Assembly (NCBI RefSeq): GCF_034555375.1
Contig: NZ_CP140706.1
Coordinates: forward strand, 5,261,001-5,325,000
Origin: Pseudomonas sp. B33.4
Lineage (GTDB): Bacteria; Pseudomonadota; Gammaproteobacteria; Pseudomonadales; Pseudomonadaceae
Reading direction: 5' to 3'
Length of the DNA: 64,000 nt
The notes below the pieces were generated by a model. It saw only the letters and a program-made list of their open reading frames with translations, was not told the origin of the DNA and did not search any database. Position numbers and translations under genes: made by a program. Shown piece after piece: positions 27,107 to 35,278 of this stretch; positions within the stretch are counted from its first letter, which is position 1; each line of letters opens with the position of its first letter.

Positions 27107-27598
27107 TCAGTTGGTCGCAACCGGTGGCACGGCATCAAAGATCATCGCCACGGAACCGGTGTAATCGCCAGGCTGGAAGTTGCTGCCACGTGCGGTGATT
27201 TTCAGCGGTGCGCGGTAGTTGACGTCGGACTCGGACTCACCCACCACCATTTGCGGGGTGAGAGTCAGTTCCTTGTTGTTGAGCAGGACTTGCAGGTCGA
27301 TCGAAGTATTACCCGCGACCAGTTTCGGCTGACTTTCGAGGCTGGCGTGTACCGAACCGTTGTTGTTGCGCACGTCGAAGAAACCATTGACATCACGCAT
27401 CTTGCCAGTGGTTGGCTGGTAGCTCATGTCCTGGTCCTTGTTGACAAGATCCGGATCGGTCGGCACCACATAGAAACCGTTGGTCGGCACATGAGCGACA
27501 AGGCTGATCGAGTGCGACGCTTCTCCCGCGGCGAATGCGCCAGTGGAACCCAGTGCCAGAAGAGCCAGTGGAGCGGCGATTGCGAATTTCTTGAACAT
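27107..27598 (-). CDS. CS1-type fimbrial major subunit
   Basis: A 163-residue pilin, first gene of the operon. The signal peptide is at about 1-23 (FAIAAPLALLALGSTGAFA), giving a mature protein of about 140 residues beginning GEASHSISLVAHVPTNGFYVVP. The ending FQPGDYTGSVAMIFDAVPP is the typical CS1/CblA-type C-terminal strand. The ATG at 27598 directly precedes the signal peptide; the longer frame starting at 27646 would run through the inverted repeat. As the first and strongest-placed gene it should be the shaft subunit. Its leader holds the large dyad at 27632-27705. Confidence 0.83.
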   Translation of the reverse strand: MFKKFAIAAPLALLALGSTGAFAAGEASHSISLVAHVPTNGFYVVPTDPDLVNKDQDMSYQPTTGKMRDVNGFFDVRNNNGSVHASLESQPKLVAGNTSIDLQVLLNNKELTLTPQMVVGESESDVNYRAPLKITARGSNFQPGDYTGSVAMIFDAVPPVATN

Positions 27599-27631
27599 CG
27601 TTATGTACCTGTTTTCTTGATAGGGGGATGA

Positions 27632-27705
27632 GCATTGAAAGTTCAAGAAAATACCTGCCCGAGTCGCTGCCCGAGTTGAACCAGGTGAACTTGAACTTTC
27701 AATGC
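27632..27705. repeat. 16-bp perfect inverted repeat in the fimbrial leader
   Basis: GCATTGAAAGTTCAAG at 27632-27647 is exactly complemented by CTTGAACTTTCAATGC at 27690-27705, with 42 bp between the arms. It lies 34 bp upstream of the pilin ATG. In RNA it would form a stable stem near the ribosome site. No recombinase is encoded nearby. Confidence 0.85.
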
Positions 27706-27743
27706 CGGAGCATCATCGACTGTTAACTCTGGAAAGTAAGCAG

Positions 27744-27959
27744 GCAACTTCCGACAACTTCGTAGTTAAACAACCTCATGACCCGCAAGAAAAAAGAACA
27801 AAAAAACGATATCCGAAACAGTAACTGTAAGTTATGCCCTACAAACAGTTTAAGTTAAAAAACCATACAGTAACTTCACCCCGAGAGCACGGTAACTTGC
27901 AGTTATTTAGAACATATACTCTACAGCAAATAGAGCGATGACTTTAACTTCCAGGTTAT
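27744..27959. promoter_or_regulatory. AT-rich fimbrial control region with clustered AACTT/AAGTT motifs
   Basis: This stretch is far richer in A and T than its surroundings. AACTT occurs at 27746, 27756, 27872, 27894 and 27946, AAGTT at 27829 and 27852, with related AGTAACTGTAAGTTA and TAACTTGCAGTTA dyads. The first two lie one helical turn apart and 27872/27894 two turns apart. It probably holds the fimbrial promoter and binding sites for a regulator or H-NS-like (MvaT) protein; I infer this from composition and repetition. Confidence 0.55.
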
Positions 27960-28063
27960 CCCTTGCAAAACCCGTCTGAAAAATCATCGCTTGCATTCGA
28001 GGGATCGCTGCCGCTCGTCAGCCCAGGTCATCGCGCCGGGAAAAACGTCTTGCGCAAGGCTAA

Positions 28064-28085
28064 AGATATATCTTAAGTTGTATCT
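28064..28085 (+). promoter_or_regulatory. Candidate PadR/YqjI-type operator
   Basis: A perfect 10-bp palindrome AGATATATCT at 28064-28073 is followed by a second TATCT at 28081-28085, 24 bp ahead of the padR-like start codon. YqjI-type regulators repress their own operons through AT-rich dyads, so this is the likely site of autoregulation. Confidence 0.55.
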
Positions 28086-28108
28086 AAACACGACGAGAGA
28101 AGACAGAA

Positions 28109-28684
28109 ATGAGAGACCATCATTCCCCCCACCGCGAACACGGCGATGGCCGTGACGGCTTCGAGAAGCGCCCCGGACGCGAGCGCGGCGGCCGTGGCCC
28201 CCGAGTGTTCGCCCCCGGTGACCTGAAATTGCTGTTGCTGGCGCTGGTCGCCGAACAGCCGTGCCACGGCTACGACCTGATCCGCCAGATCGAAGGCATG
28301 TTCGACGGCGCCTACAGCCCCAGCCCCGGGGTGATCTACCCGACCCTGACCTTTCTTGAAGAGAGCGAGCTGATCACTGGCGACGCCGAGGGCGGTAAAA
28401 AACGCTACAGCGTCACCGAGGCCGGTCGTTTGTCGTTAAGCGAACAAGCCGTGGCACTGGACGGTGTACGCATGCGCATCGACGTCAGCAAACGTTCGCT
28501 GCGTGGCCATGATCGGCCGCCGGAAATCCACGAAGCGGTACACAACCTGCGCCATGCCCTGCAAATGCACCATGGCCGCTGGAGCGCCGACGAAATCCTG
28601 CGCGTGCGTGACCTGCTCAACGACACCGCCAAAGCCATCGTCGACGGCCCTGCCGTTCAACCTGCCCCGGAGAAAGCCGAATGA
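28109..28684 (+). CDS. PadR-family, YqjI-like metal-responsive repressor
   Basis: A 191-residue PadR-type repressor. The N-terminal extension is rich in histidine (HHSPHREHGDG), as in E. coli YqjI, where such residues bind nickel or iron. The winged helix-turn-helix is at about residues 38-110: LLLLALVAEQPCHGYDLIRQIE, then YSPSPGVIYPTLTFLEE and the wing GGKKRYSVTEAG. A helical dimerisation region follows. YqjI represses the ferric reductase gene yqjH; here the same pairing exists, because the stop codon overlaps the start of a siderophore-interacting protein gene (ATGA). Metal specificity is inferred. Confidence 0.85.
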   Translation: MRDHHSPHREHGDGRDGFEKRPGRERGGRGPRVFAPGDLKLLLLALVAEQPCHGYDLIRQIEGMFDGAYSPSPGVIYPTLTFLEESELITGDAEGGKKRYSVTEAGRLSLSEQAVALDGVRMRIDVSKRSLRGHDRPPEIHEAVHNLRHALQMHHGRWSADEILRVRDLLNDTAKAIVDGPAVQPAPEKAE

Positions 28685-29469
28685 CTGCAGTCGATACCCA
28701 AACCATTCACCGCGTGATGCACGAAATCAAACGCCGCAAGCTCGAAGTGCTGCGCGTGGTCGACCTGACCCCACGCATGCGCCGCATCACCCTCGGCGGG
28801 CCGGAGCTGGCCGGGTTTATCAGCTTGGGCACGGACGATCACGTCAAACTGTTGTTCCCGCAGAACGCCGAACAGGTGGCCGCGCTGGAGACCATGGTGC
28901 TCGGCGCCGGCAAGGACGACGGGCCGAAGCCAGAGATGCGCGACTACACCCCGCGCCGTTATGACCTCGATGCGCTGGAGCTGGACATCGATTTTGTTCT
29001 GCACGGCGACGGCCCTGCGTCGACCTGGGCTGAGCAAGCCAAACCGGGGCAATTCCTGCACATCGGCGGCCCGCGCGGTTCGATGATCGTGCCGGACATT
29101 TTCGACAGCTACCTGCTGATTGGCGACGAAACCGCCCTGCCCGCCATCGCCCGTCGCCTCGAAGGCCTGGCGGCCAATCGCAAGGCGCTGGTCGTGATTG
29201 AGGTGGAAAACGGCGCCGAGCAGCAAGTGCTGGAAAGCCCGGCGCAGGTCAATGTGATCTGGGTGTTGCGCGAAGGGGGCCGGGACAACCTGCTGACCAC
29301 CGTGAAGCAGTTGCAGGTGCCCAAGGGCAGTCTGTATGCGTGGGTGGCGACCGAAACGAAAGTTTCACGGCAGATTCGCCGGGTGCTGATCGATGAGCAC
29401 GGGCTGGATGAGCAACTGATCAAAGCCGTCGGCTACTGGCGCGCCGAAGGCACTCCCGAAGAGGAATGA
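28681..29469 (+). CDS. Siderophore-interacting protein, YqjH/ViuB-like ferric reductase
   Basis: A 262-residue NADPH-dependent ferric-siderophore reductase. The FAD-binding domain includes RDYTPRRYD (R-x-Y-T/S motif) at about residues 95-104 and GPRGS; the NAD(P)-binding domain has LLIGDETALPAIARRLE and the C-terminal GYWRAEG. Such cytoplasmic enzymes release iron from imported siderophores. It is translationally coupled to the upstream repressor gene, consistent with metal-controlled expression. No siderophore synthesis genes lie close by. Confidence 0.9.
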   Translation: MTAVDTQTIHRVMHEIKRRKLEVLRVVDLTPRMRRITLGGPELAGFISLGTDDHVKLLFPQNAEQVAALETMVLGAGKDDGPKPEMRDYTPRRYDLDALELDIDFVLHGDGPASTWAEQAKPGQFLHIGGPRGSMIVPDIFDSYLLIGDETALPAIARRLEGLAANRKALVVIEVENGAEQQVLESPAQVNVIWVLREGGRDNLLTTVKQLQVPKGSLYAWVATETKVSRQIRRVLIDEHGLDEQLIKAVGYWRAEGTPEEE

Positions 29470-29474
29470 GAACC

Positions 29475-29565
29475 CTGTGGGAGCGAGCCTGCTCGCGAAT
29501 GCGTCAGCACCTTCAACATCCATGGTGACTGACACACCGCTTTCGCGAGCAGGCTCGCTCCCACA
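29475..29565. repeat. REP pair (GAGCCTGCTCGC type)
   Basis: Opposed REP arms, TGTGGGAGCGAGCCTGCTCG from 29476 and the complement ending at 29565, directly after the siderophore-interacting protein gene in the convergent gap with the Pr6Pr gene. Confidence 0.9.
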
Positions 29566-29571
29566 TGAACT

Positions 29572-30213
29572 TTAACTTCGTACTGGCCGCCAGCGATCCA
29601 GACCGATGACGATCAAGCCAATCACCACAAACCCCAGCAATATCCCCCCGGCATTGAGCAGCACCTGTGGATAACCCAACACCGCCACATCAATGAACGG
29701 ATACGCATACGCGCCGAGCCAATGCCCGCGCAGCAAGGCATAGATGAAATACACCAGCGGATAAATCAGCCACACTGGCAGATGCCACCAGCGCAACGTG
29801 CCTTTCGGAACGCATCCCCACCAATAGCCAAGAAACAACAATGGCATCACGTCGTGCAGCAACTCGTCAGCGATAAATTGCCAACCCTGCGGATGCCACA
29901 AATGCCGCAGCAAAAGGCTGTAGGCCAGACCGACCACGACAATGCTCACAGCAATCCCACTGCTCACCCACGGCTGTAAAAACCAGCGACGTGCAGCGGA
30001 CTCACGCTCGGTCACTGCACACGTCAGCACCGTCGCCACCAGCGTATTCGTCCATATCGTGAAGTAACTGAAAAAACTCACCAACCCGCCCAACAGGCTG
30101 GCGCCGACACTCAAGCGCGCGAAGAAAATCAGGTACAGCTGAATACCCAACCCTGCCCAGCCCAATATGGCTGCGCAGGTGATCAGGCGGCGGCGCCAAC
30201 AACCGGCGTCCAT
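29572..30213 (-). CDS. Pr6Pr-family membrane protein
   Basis: A 213-residue protein with six predicted membrane segments. It matches the Pr6Pr (AIG1/FAR-17a-like) family: FFSYFTIWTNTLVA, LLHDVMPLLFLGYWWGC and WLIYPLVYFIYALLRG, the latter with GAYAYPFIDV. Plausible roles for related eukaryotic proteins are hydrolytic, but bacterial function is unknown. It overlaps the stop codon of the VF530 gene and is co-transcribed with it. Confidence 0.8.
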   Translation of the reverse strand: MDAGCWRRRLITCAAILGWAGLGIQLYLIFFARLSVGASLLGGLVSFFSYFTIWTNTLVATVLTCAVTERESAARRWFLQPWVSSGIAVSIVVVGLAYSLLLRHLWHPQGWQFIADELLHDVMPLLFLGYWWGCVPKGTLRWWHLPVWLIYPLVYFIYALLRGHWLGAYAYPFIDVAVLGYPQVLLNAGGILLGFVVIGLIVIGLDRWRPVRS

Positions 30214-30214
30214 G

Positions 30215-30445
30215 TCAGAGCGGTCGCTTGGTGCGCATCAACTTCACGTACAGACGCTCGACCTTCTCCCGCGCCCACGGGGTTTTGCGCAGGAACGTCA
30301 GGCTCGACTTGATGCTCGGATCGCTCTTGAAGCAGCGAATATCGATGCGCTCGGCCAGCCCCGACCATTCGTAATGGCTCACCAGTGCATTGAGGATCTG
30401 TTCGAGGGTGACGCCGTGCAGTGGATCGGGGGTTTGTTCGTTCAT
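30215..30445 (-). CDS. VF530-family (DUF2132) small protein
   Basis: A 76-residue protein matching the VF530 family: [43 protein letters not shown] and a basic C terminus. A VF530 structure suggests DNA binding, but the role is unproven. It is followed by the Pr6Pr gene, with stop and start codons adjoining. Confidence 0.88.
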   Translation of the reverse strand: MNEQTPDPLHGVTLEQILNALVSHYEWSGLAERIDIRCFKSDPSIKSSLTFLRKTPWAREKVERLYVKLMRTKRPL

Positions 30446-30745
30446 GCCAGGCCTTTGGGCGAAGTGAAAATGCAGAAGCCGCGCACCTTAGCCGAGGGGC
30501 TGGTCGGGTGGAAGGCCTGACTTCAAATGTAGGCCAACCTGAAAAGATCGCAGGCCACGACCCGCCTCACAATGCGCCCGTTTGCCGCACTGTTACCGAA
30601 TCCGAAATGCTGCATGTTCACAAAAGGCCTTTGTCTTTTTGTAACAGATCATTATCCTGCCGCCCTTCCGCTGAATCGCTTCACTGCCTGCGACTTATTG
30701 AAGCACTCAGCCCGCACCCCGAAAACACCAAAAAAAGACTTAGCC
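30446..30745. other. Divergent intergenic region
   Basis: These 300 bp separate the VF530 gene and oprB. I see AT-rich sequence near 30620-30660 (TTGTAACAGATCATTATCCT), a plausible oprB promoter, and an A-rich run shortly before the oprB ATG. No gene is supported; the oprB frame extends through it without signal-peptide character. Confidence 0.5.
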
Positions 30746-32107
30746 ATGCCCGATTTTTCCTTCTCCCGAGACAGCGCTATCTCAACCCTGCGCATCCTTG
30801 GTGGCTGCACCGCCCTCGGCCTCGCTGCTTGCGCACAAGCGGCGCCCGCCTTCGACAGCGAATCACCGTACATGCTCGGTGACTGGAACGGCACGCGCAC
30901 CGAACTCTCGGAAAAAGGCTACGACTTCAAGCTCGATTACACCGGCGAAATGGGCAGCAACCTGCACGGCGGCTACGACCACGACCGCACTGCGCGTTAC
31001 AGCGATCAGTTCGGCTTGGGCACGCATCTGGACCTGGAAAAGATCCTTGGCTGGGACGACGCCGAGTTTCAACTGACCATCACCAAACGCAGCGGCAACA
31101 ACATCAGCAACGACCGCATCAATGACCCGCGCGTGGGTGGCTTCACCTCGGCGCAGGAAGTCTGGGGCCGTGGCCAGACCACGCGTCTGACGCAGATGTG
31201 GTACCAGCAGAAATTCTTCGATCAGACACTCGACATCAAAGTCGGCCGTTTCGGCGAAGGCGAAGACTTCAACAGCTTCCCGTGCGACTTCCAGAACCTC
31301 GCGTTCTGCGGCTCGCAGGTCGGCAACTGGGTCGGCGGCATCTGGTACAACTGGCCGGTCAGCCAATGGGCGCTGCGCGTCAAATATCACCTGACTCCTG
31401 AGCTGTACGCACAGGTCGGCGCGTACGAGCAGAACCCTTCGAACCTTGATCGCGGCAATGGCTTCAAACTCAGCGGCAGCGGCACCCAGGGCGCAATCCT
31501 GCCGATCGAACTGGTGTGGACGCCGAAACTCAACGGCCTGCCGGGTGAATATCGCGCCGGTTACTACTACAGCAACGCCAAGGCCAGCGACGTCTATAAA
31601 GACAGCCACGGCCAACCGGCCGCCCTCAGCGGCGAAGCCTACCGCAGCGCGTCGAGCAAGCACGGTGTGTGGCTGGGCATTCAGCAGCAGATCACCAGCA
31701 TGGCCAGCGACAACTCGCGCGGTCTGAGCGTGTTCGCCAACGGCACCATGCACGACAAGAAAACCAACGCGATCGACAACTACGTGCAGGCCGGCATCAC
31801 CTACAAAGGCCCGTTCGACGCGCGCGCCAAGGATGACATCGGTTTCGCCCTCGCCCGCGTGCACGTCAACCCGGCCTTCCGCAAAAACGCCGAAGCGAGC
31901 AATCAGGCCAACGCGGTTTACGACTATGACGATCCGTCCTTTTTGCCGCCGCAGGACACCGAATACAGCGCCGAGCTGTATTACGGCGTGCATGTAACGA
32001 ACTGGCTGACCGTACGCCCCAACCTGCAATACATCCGCCACCCCGGTGGCGTGAACAACGTCGACGACGCCCTGATCGGCGGGATCAAGATCCAGTCCTC
32101 GTTCTAA
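30746..32107 (+). CDS. oprB: OprB-family carbohydrate-selective porin
   Basis: A 453-residue outer-membrane porin. After a signal sequence (about 1-32, ending ACAQA) it shows OprB features: SPYMLGDWNGTRTELSEKGYDF at the mature N terminus, a mid-region QMWYQQKFFDQTLDIKVGRF and a C-terminal phenylalanine (IQSSF), the barrel-assembly signal. OprB admits glucose and other sugars across the outer membrane. It is followed by gcd, the same arrangement I recall for P. putida (oprB-II and gcd), which fits supply of periplasmic glucose to the dehydrogenase. Start is ATG 30746; no strong ribosome site. Confidence 0.9.
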   Translation: MPDFSFSRDSAISTLRILGGCTALGLAACAQAAPAFDSESPYMLGDWNGTRTELSEKGYDFKLDYTGEMGSNLHGGYDHDRTARYSDQFGLGTHLDLEKILGWDDAEFQLTITKRSGNNISNDRINDPRVGGFTSAQEVWGRGQTTRLTQMWYQQKFFDQTLDIKVGRFGEGEDFNSFPCDFQNLAFCGSQVGNWVGGIWYNWPVSQWALRVKYHLTPELYAQVGAYEQNPSNLDRGNGFKLSGSGTQGAILPIELVWTPKLNGLPGEYRAGYYYSNAKASDVYKDSHGQPAALSGEAYRSASSKHGVWLGIQQQITSMASDNSRGLSVFANGTMHDKKTNAIDNYVQAGITYKGPFDARAKDDIGFALARVHVNPAFRKNAEASNQANAVYDYDDPSFLPPQDTEYSAELYYGVHVTNWLTVRPNLQYIRHPGGVNNVDDALIGGIKIQSSF

Positions 32108-32125
32108 AAAATTACTGAGATCCAA

Positions 32126-32215
32126 TGTGGGAGCGAGCCTGCTCGCGAAAGCAATTTCAACTTCACCAAAGAAGTCGTCTGACACACCGCTTTCGCGAGC
32201 AGGCTCGCTCCCACA
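32126..32215. repeat. REP pair (GAGCCTGCTCGC type)
   Basis: Opposed REP arms between oprB and gcd. The pair could act as a transcription attenuator, or in mRNA stability, between two functionally linked genes. Confidence 0.9.
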
Positions 32216-32323
32216 TGAAATTCGTTAGCCAGACAAGTTTTTATCTGAACCATGCCTGTGCCAAATCGTCATCTAAAGTGACTACAGCGCGGGACTACAT
32301 AAAACGTCACGGAGAATCACACT

Positions 32324-34735
32324 ATGAGCACCGAAAGTGCTTCGAGTCGGGGCCGTTTGCTACCGAGCCTGCTCGGCATTCTGCTTCTACTGATGGGCCT
32401 GGCCATGTTGGCCGGTGGGGTCAAGCTGAGCATGCTTGGCGGCTCGCTGTACTACCTGCTGGCCGGTATTGGCATTGCGCTGAGCGGCATCCTGCTGCTG
32501 ATGCGCCGTCGCGCAGCGCTGGGCCTGTACGCCATCGTTCTGTTCGCCAGCACCGTTTGGGCGCTGTGGGAAGTCGGTCTGGACTGGTGGCAACTGGTGC
32601 CACGTCTGGCCCTGTGGTTTGTCCTCGGCTTCGTGATGCTGCTGCCGTGGTTCCGTCGTCCACTGCTGCTTGACGGCCCGGCGCCGATGGGCACTCGCGG
32701 CCTGACCGTGGCCGTGGTGCTGGCCGGCCTCACTGCGCTGATCAGCCTGTTCACCCATCCGGGCGAAACCTTCGGCGAACTGGGTCGCGACACCGCAGAC
32801 ACCACCAGCACCGCACCAGCGATGCCGGATGGCGACTGGCAGGCCTATGGCCGCACCGAATTCGGTGACCGTTACTCGCCGCTGAAGCAGATCACCCCGG
32901 CCAACGTCGGCAAGCTGCAAGAAGCCTGGCGCATCCAGACCGGCGACCTGCCAACGGCGGATGACCCGGTCGAGCTGACCAACGAAAACACTCCGCTGAA
33001 AGCCAACGGCATGATCTACGCCTGCACCGCGCACAGCAAAGTGTTGGCCCTGGATCCGGACACCGGCAAAGAACTGTGGCGCTTCGACCCGCAGATCAAG
33101 AGCCCGGTCGGCTTCAAAGGCTTCGCGCACATGACCTGCCGTGGCGTGTCGTACTACGACGAAGCCGCTTACGCGAAAACTGAAAACGCAGCCTCGGCGG
33201 TGATTTCCGAAGCTGGCAAAGCCGTTGCTCAGGCCTGCCCGCGTCGTCTGTACCTGCCAACCGCTGATGCCCGTCTGATCGCTCTGAACGCCGACACCGG
33301 CAAGATCTGCGAAGGCTTCGGCAACAAAGGCGTGGTTGACCTGACCCAAGGCATCGGCCCGTTCACCGCTGGTGGTTACTACTCCACCTCGCCAGCGGCG
33401 ATTACCCGTGATCTGGTGATCATGGGCGGTCACGTCACCGACAACGAATCGACCAACGAGCCATCGGGCGTGATTCGCGCTTTCGACGTGCGCGACGGCC
33501 ACCTCGTATGGAACTGGGACAGCGACAAGCCAGACGCCACCGAGCCTTTGGCTCCGGGCGAAACCTACAGCCGCAACTCGGCCAACATGTGGTCGCTGGC
33601 CAGCGTCGACGAAAAACTCGGCATGGTCTACCTGCCACTGGGCAACCAGACCCCAGACCAGTGGGGCGCTGACCGCACCCCGGGCGCCGAGAAATTCAGC
33701 GCCGGCGTCGTAGCCCTCGACCTGGCCACCGGTAAAGTGCGCTGGAACTACCAGTTCACCCACCACGACCTGTGGGACATGGACGTTGGCAGCCAGCCAA
33801 CCCTGCTCGACATGAAAACCGCCGACGGCGTGAAACCGGCGCTGATCGCTCCGACCAAACAGGGCAGCCTGTACGTCCTCGACCGTCGTGACGGCACGCC
33901 GATCATCCCGATCAAGGAAATCCCGGTACCGCAGGGCGCCGTGAAAGGCGACCACACCGCACCGACCCAGGCCCGTTCGGACCTCAACCTGCTGGCCCCG
34001 GAACTCACCGAAAAAGCCATGTGGGGCGCGAGCCCGTTCGACCAGATGCTGTGCCGCATCCAGTTCAAAGAACTGCGTTATGAAGGCCAGTACACCCCGC
34101 CGTCGGAACAGGGCAGCCTGATCTACCCGGGTAACGTCGGCGTGTTCAACTGGGGCGGCGTCTCGGTCGATCCGGTTCGCCAAATGCTGTTCACCAGCCC
34201 GAACTACATGGCCTTCGTTTCGAAAATGGTGCCACGCGAGCAAGTCGCCGCCGGCAGCAAACGCGAAAGCGAAACCGCTGGCGTGCAACCGAACACTGGC
34301 GCGCCATACGCCGTGATCATGCACCCGTTCATGTCGCCACTCGGCGTACCGTGCCAGGCCCCGGCCTGGGGCTACGTTGCCGGTATCGACCTGACCACCG
34401 GCAAAGTCGTGTGGAAACGCAAAAACGGCACCAGCCGCGACAGCTCGCCAATCCCGATCGGCTTCACCTTGGGCGTGCCGAGCATGGGCGGCTCGATGGT
34501 CACGGCTGGCGGCGTCGGCTTCCTCAGCGGCACCCTCGACCAGTACCTGCGCGCGTACGACGTGAACAGCGGTAAAGAGCTGTGGAAATCGCGTCTGCCG
34601 GCAGGTGGCCAAGCGACTCCGATGACCTACACCGGCAAGGACGGCAAGCAATACGTTCTGTTGGTTGTAGGTGGTCACGGTTCGCTGGGCACCAAGATGG
34701 GTGACTATGTGATTGCGTACAAACTGCCGGAATAA
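32324..34735 (+). CDS. gcd: Membrane-bound PQQ-dependent glucose dehydrogenase
   Basis: A quinoprotein of 803 residues that oxidises glucose to gluconolactone on the periplasmic side and passes electrons to ubiquinone. Five membrane segments cover about residues 10-145; the rest is the eight-bladed PQQ propeller, starting DWQAYGRTEFGDRYSPLKQI and including PQQ-region signatures such as WDMDVGSQPTL and GSMVTAGGVGFLSG. The length equals that of other Pseudomonas Gcd proteins. GGAG precedes the ATG. PQQ biosynthesis genes are not in this window. With oprB upstream it forms the direct oxidation route for glucose. Confidence 0.95.
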   Translation: MSTESASSRGRLLPSLLGILLLLMGLAMLAGGVKLSMLGGSLYYLLAGIGIALSGILLLMRRRAALGLYAIVLFASTVWALWEVGLDWWQLVPRLALWFVLGFVMLLPWFRRPLLLDGPAPMGTRGLTVAVVLAGLTALISLFTHPGETFGELGRDTADTTSTAPAMPDGDWQAYGRTEFGDRYSPLKQITPANVGKLQEAWRIQTGDLPTADDPVELTNENTPLKANGMIYACTAHSKVLALDPDTGKELWRFDPQIKSPVGFKGFAHMTCRGVSYYDEAAYAKTENAASAVISEAGKAVAQACPRRLYLPTADARLIALNADTGKICEGFGNKGVVDLTQGIGPFTAGGYYSTSPAAITRDLVIMGGHVTDNESTNEPSGVIRAFDVRDGHLVWNWDSDKPDATEPLAPGETYSRNSANMWSLASVDEKLGMVYLPLGNQTPDQWGADRTPGAEKFSAGVVALDLATGKVRWNYQFTHHDLWDMDVGSQPTLLDMKTADGVKPALIAPTKQGSLYVLDRRDGTPIIPIKEIPVPQGAVKGDHTAPTQARSDLNLLAPELTEKAMWGASPFDQMLCRIQFKELRYEGQYTPPSEQGSLIYPGNVGVFNWGGVSVDPVRQMLFTSPNYMAFVSKMVPREQVAAGSKRESETAGVQPNTGAPYAVIMHPFMSPLGVPCQAPAWGYVAGIDLTTGKVVWKRKNGTSRDSSPIPIGFTLGVPSMGGSMVTAGGVGFLSGTLDQYLRAYDVNSGKELWKSRLPAGGQATPMTYTGKDGKQYVLLVVGGHGSLGTKMGDYVIAYKLPE

Positions 34736-34754
34736 GATTTAGCGGCGGTAAATG

Positions 34755-34790
34755 AAAAGGCGATGTCTCGTGAGGGACATCGCCTTTTTT
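34755..34790 (+). terminator. Intrinsic terminator of gcd
   Basis: AAGGCGATGTC, a short loop, then GGACATCGCC and six T, placed 20 bp past the gcd stop codon. The A run before the stem could make it work in both directions. Confidence 0.92.
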
Positions 34791-34821
34791 GTGCACGCAA
34801 CTTCTGAGTCCACCAAAGAAA

Positions 34822-34914
34822 CCTGTGGGAGCTGGCTTGCCAGCGATAGCGGTGGGTCAGTCAGCAAATAGGCCGGCTGATAGACCGCAATCGCTGGCAA
34901 GCCAGCTCCCACAG
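34822..34914. repeat. REP pair (CTGGCTTGCCAG type)
   Basis: Opposed arms CTGTGGGAGCTGGCTTGCCA and its complement ending at 34914. This is a different REP family from the GAGCCTGCTCGC ones in this window. Confidence 0.88.
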
Positions 34915-35119
34915 TTTGATCAGCGTGGGTTGTAGGAATTTCGCTCGTCCTACAGACGCCGCTAATTGCGCGGAGTTTTCCGACAAGTCGCGTCGGTTGT
35001 GCCTCGGAAATCGGCTGGATAGGCTCGGGGGGTCGCTGCAAATTCAGCGAACGGGCGTCGCGGCCCGAGCAGTTCATTCGATTTGATGCATAATCGCCGG
35101 CCCAAACTGGAGCGCTCAG

Positions 35120-35245
35120 GTGCTTGTTGTCTGGTTTGATGGTGGCTGTGCGCGGGATACCTTCGGGTATGCCGAGATTGCCGAATGGCTCGGTCCGCGA
35201 ACCCGCGTACAGCTGCCACCCTCCGTCGCGTCGCGGTGATTGAGA
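35120..35245 (+). other. Structured leader or small ORF ahead of the DUF6124 gene
   Basis: A hairpin at 35154-35173 (GGGATACC-TTCG-GGTATGCC) has a UUCG tetraloop and one G-G mismatch. A 41-codon frame beginning with GTG at 35120 (LVVWFDGGCARDTFGYAEIA...) spans the same stretch, without a ribosome site of note. I recall a very similar leader upstream of other DUF3077/DUF6124 genes in pseudomonads, which argues for a conserved cis element; this is memory, not a search. Confidence 0.45.
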
Positions 35246-35278
35246 GTGATAGCCCCACTTATCATTCGGAGTTTCACT

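Noticed and set aside
27632..27705. Invertible phase-variation promoter
   Set aside because: Only 42 bp lie between the arms, too little for a promoter, and no recombinase gene is present in the window.
30730..30745. Crc/Hfq site before oprB
   Set aside because: The A-rich run next to the start codon does not fit AAnAAnAA exactly.
32387..34678. 763-codon frame opposite gcd
   Set aside because: Complete overlap with a clear PQQ glucose dehydrogenase; the translation is a codon shadow.
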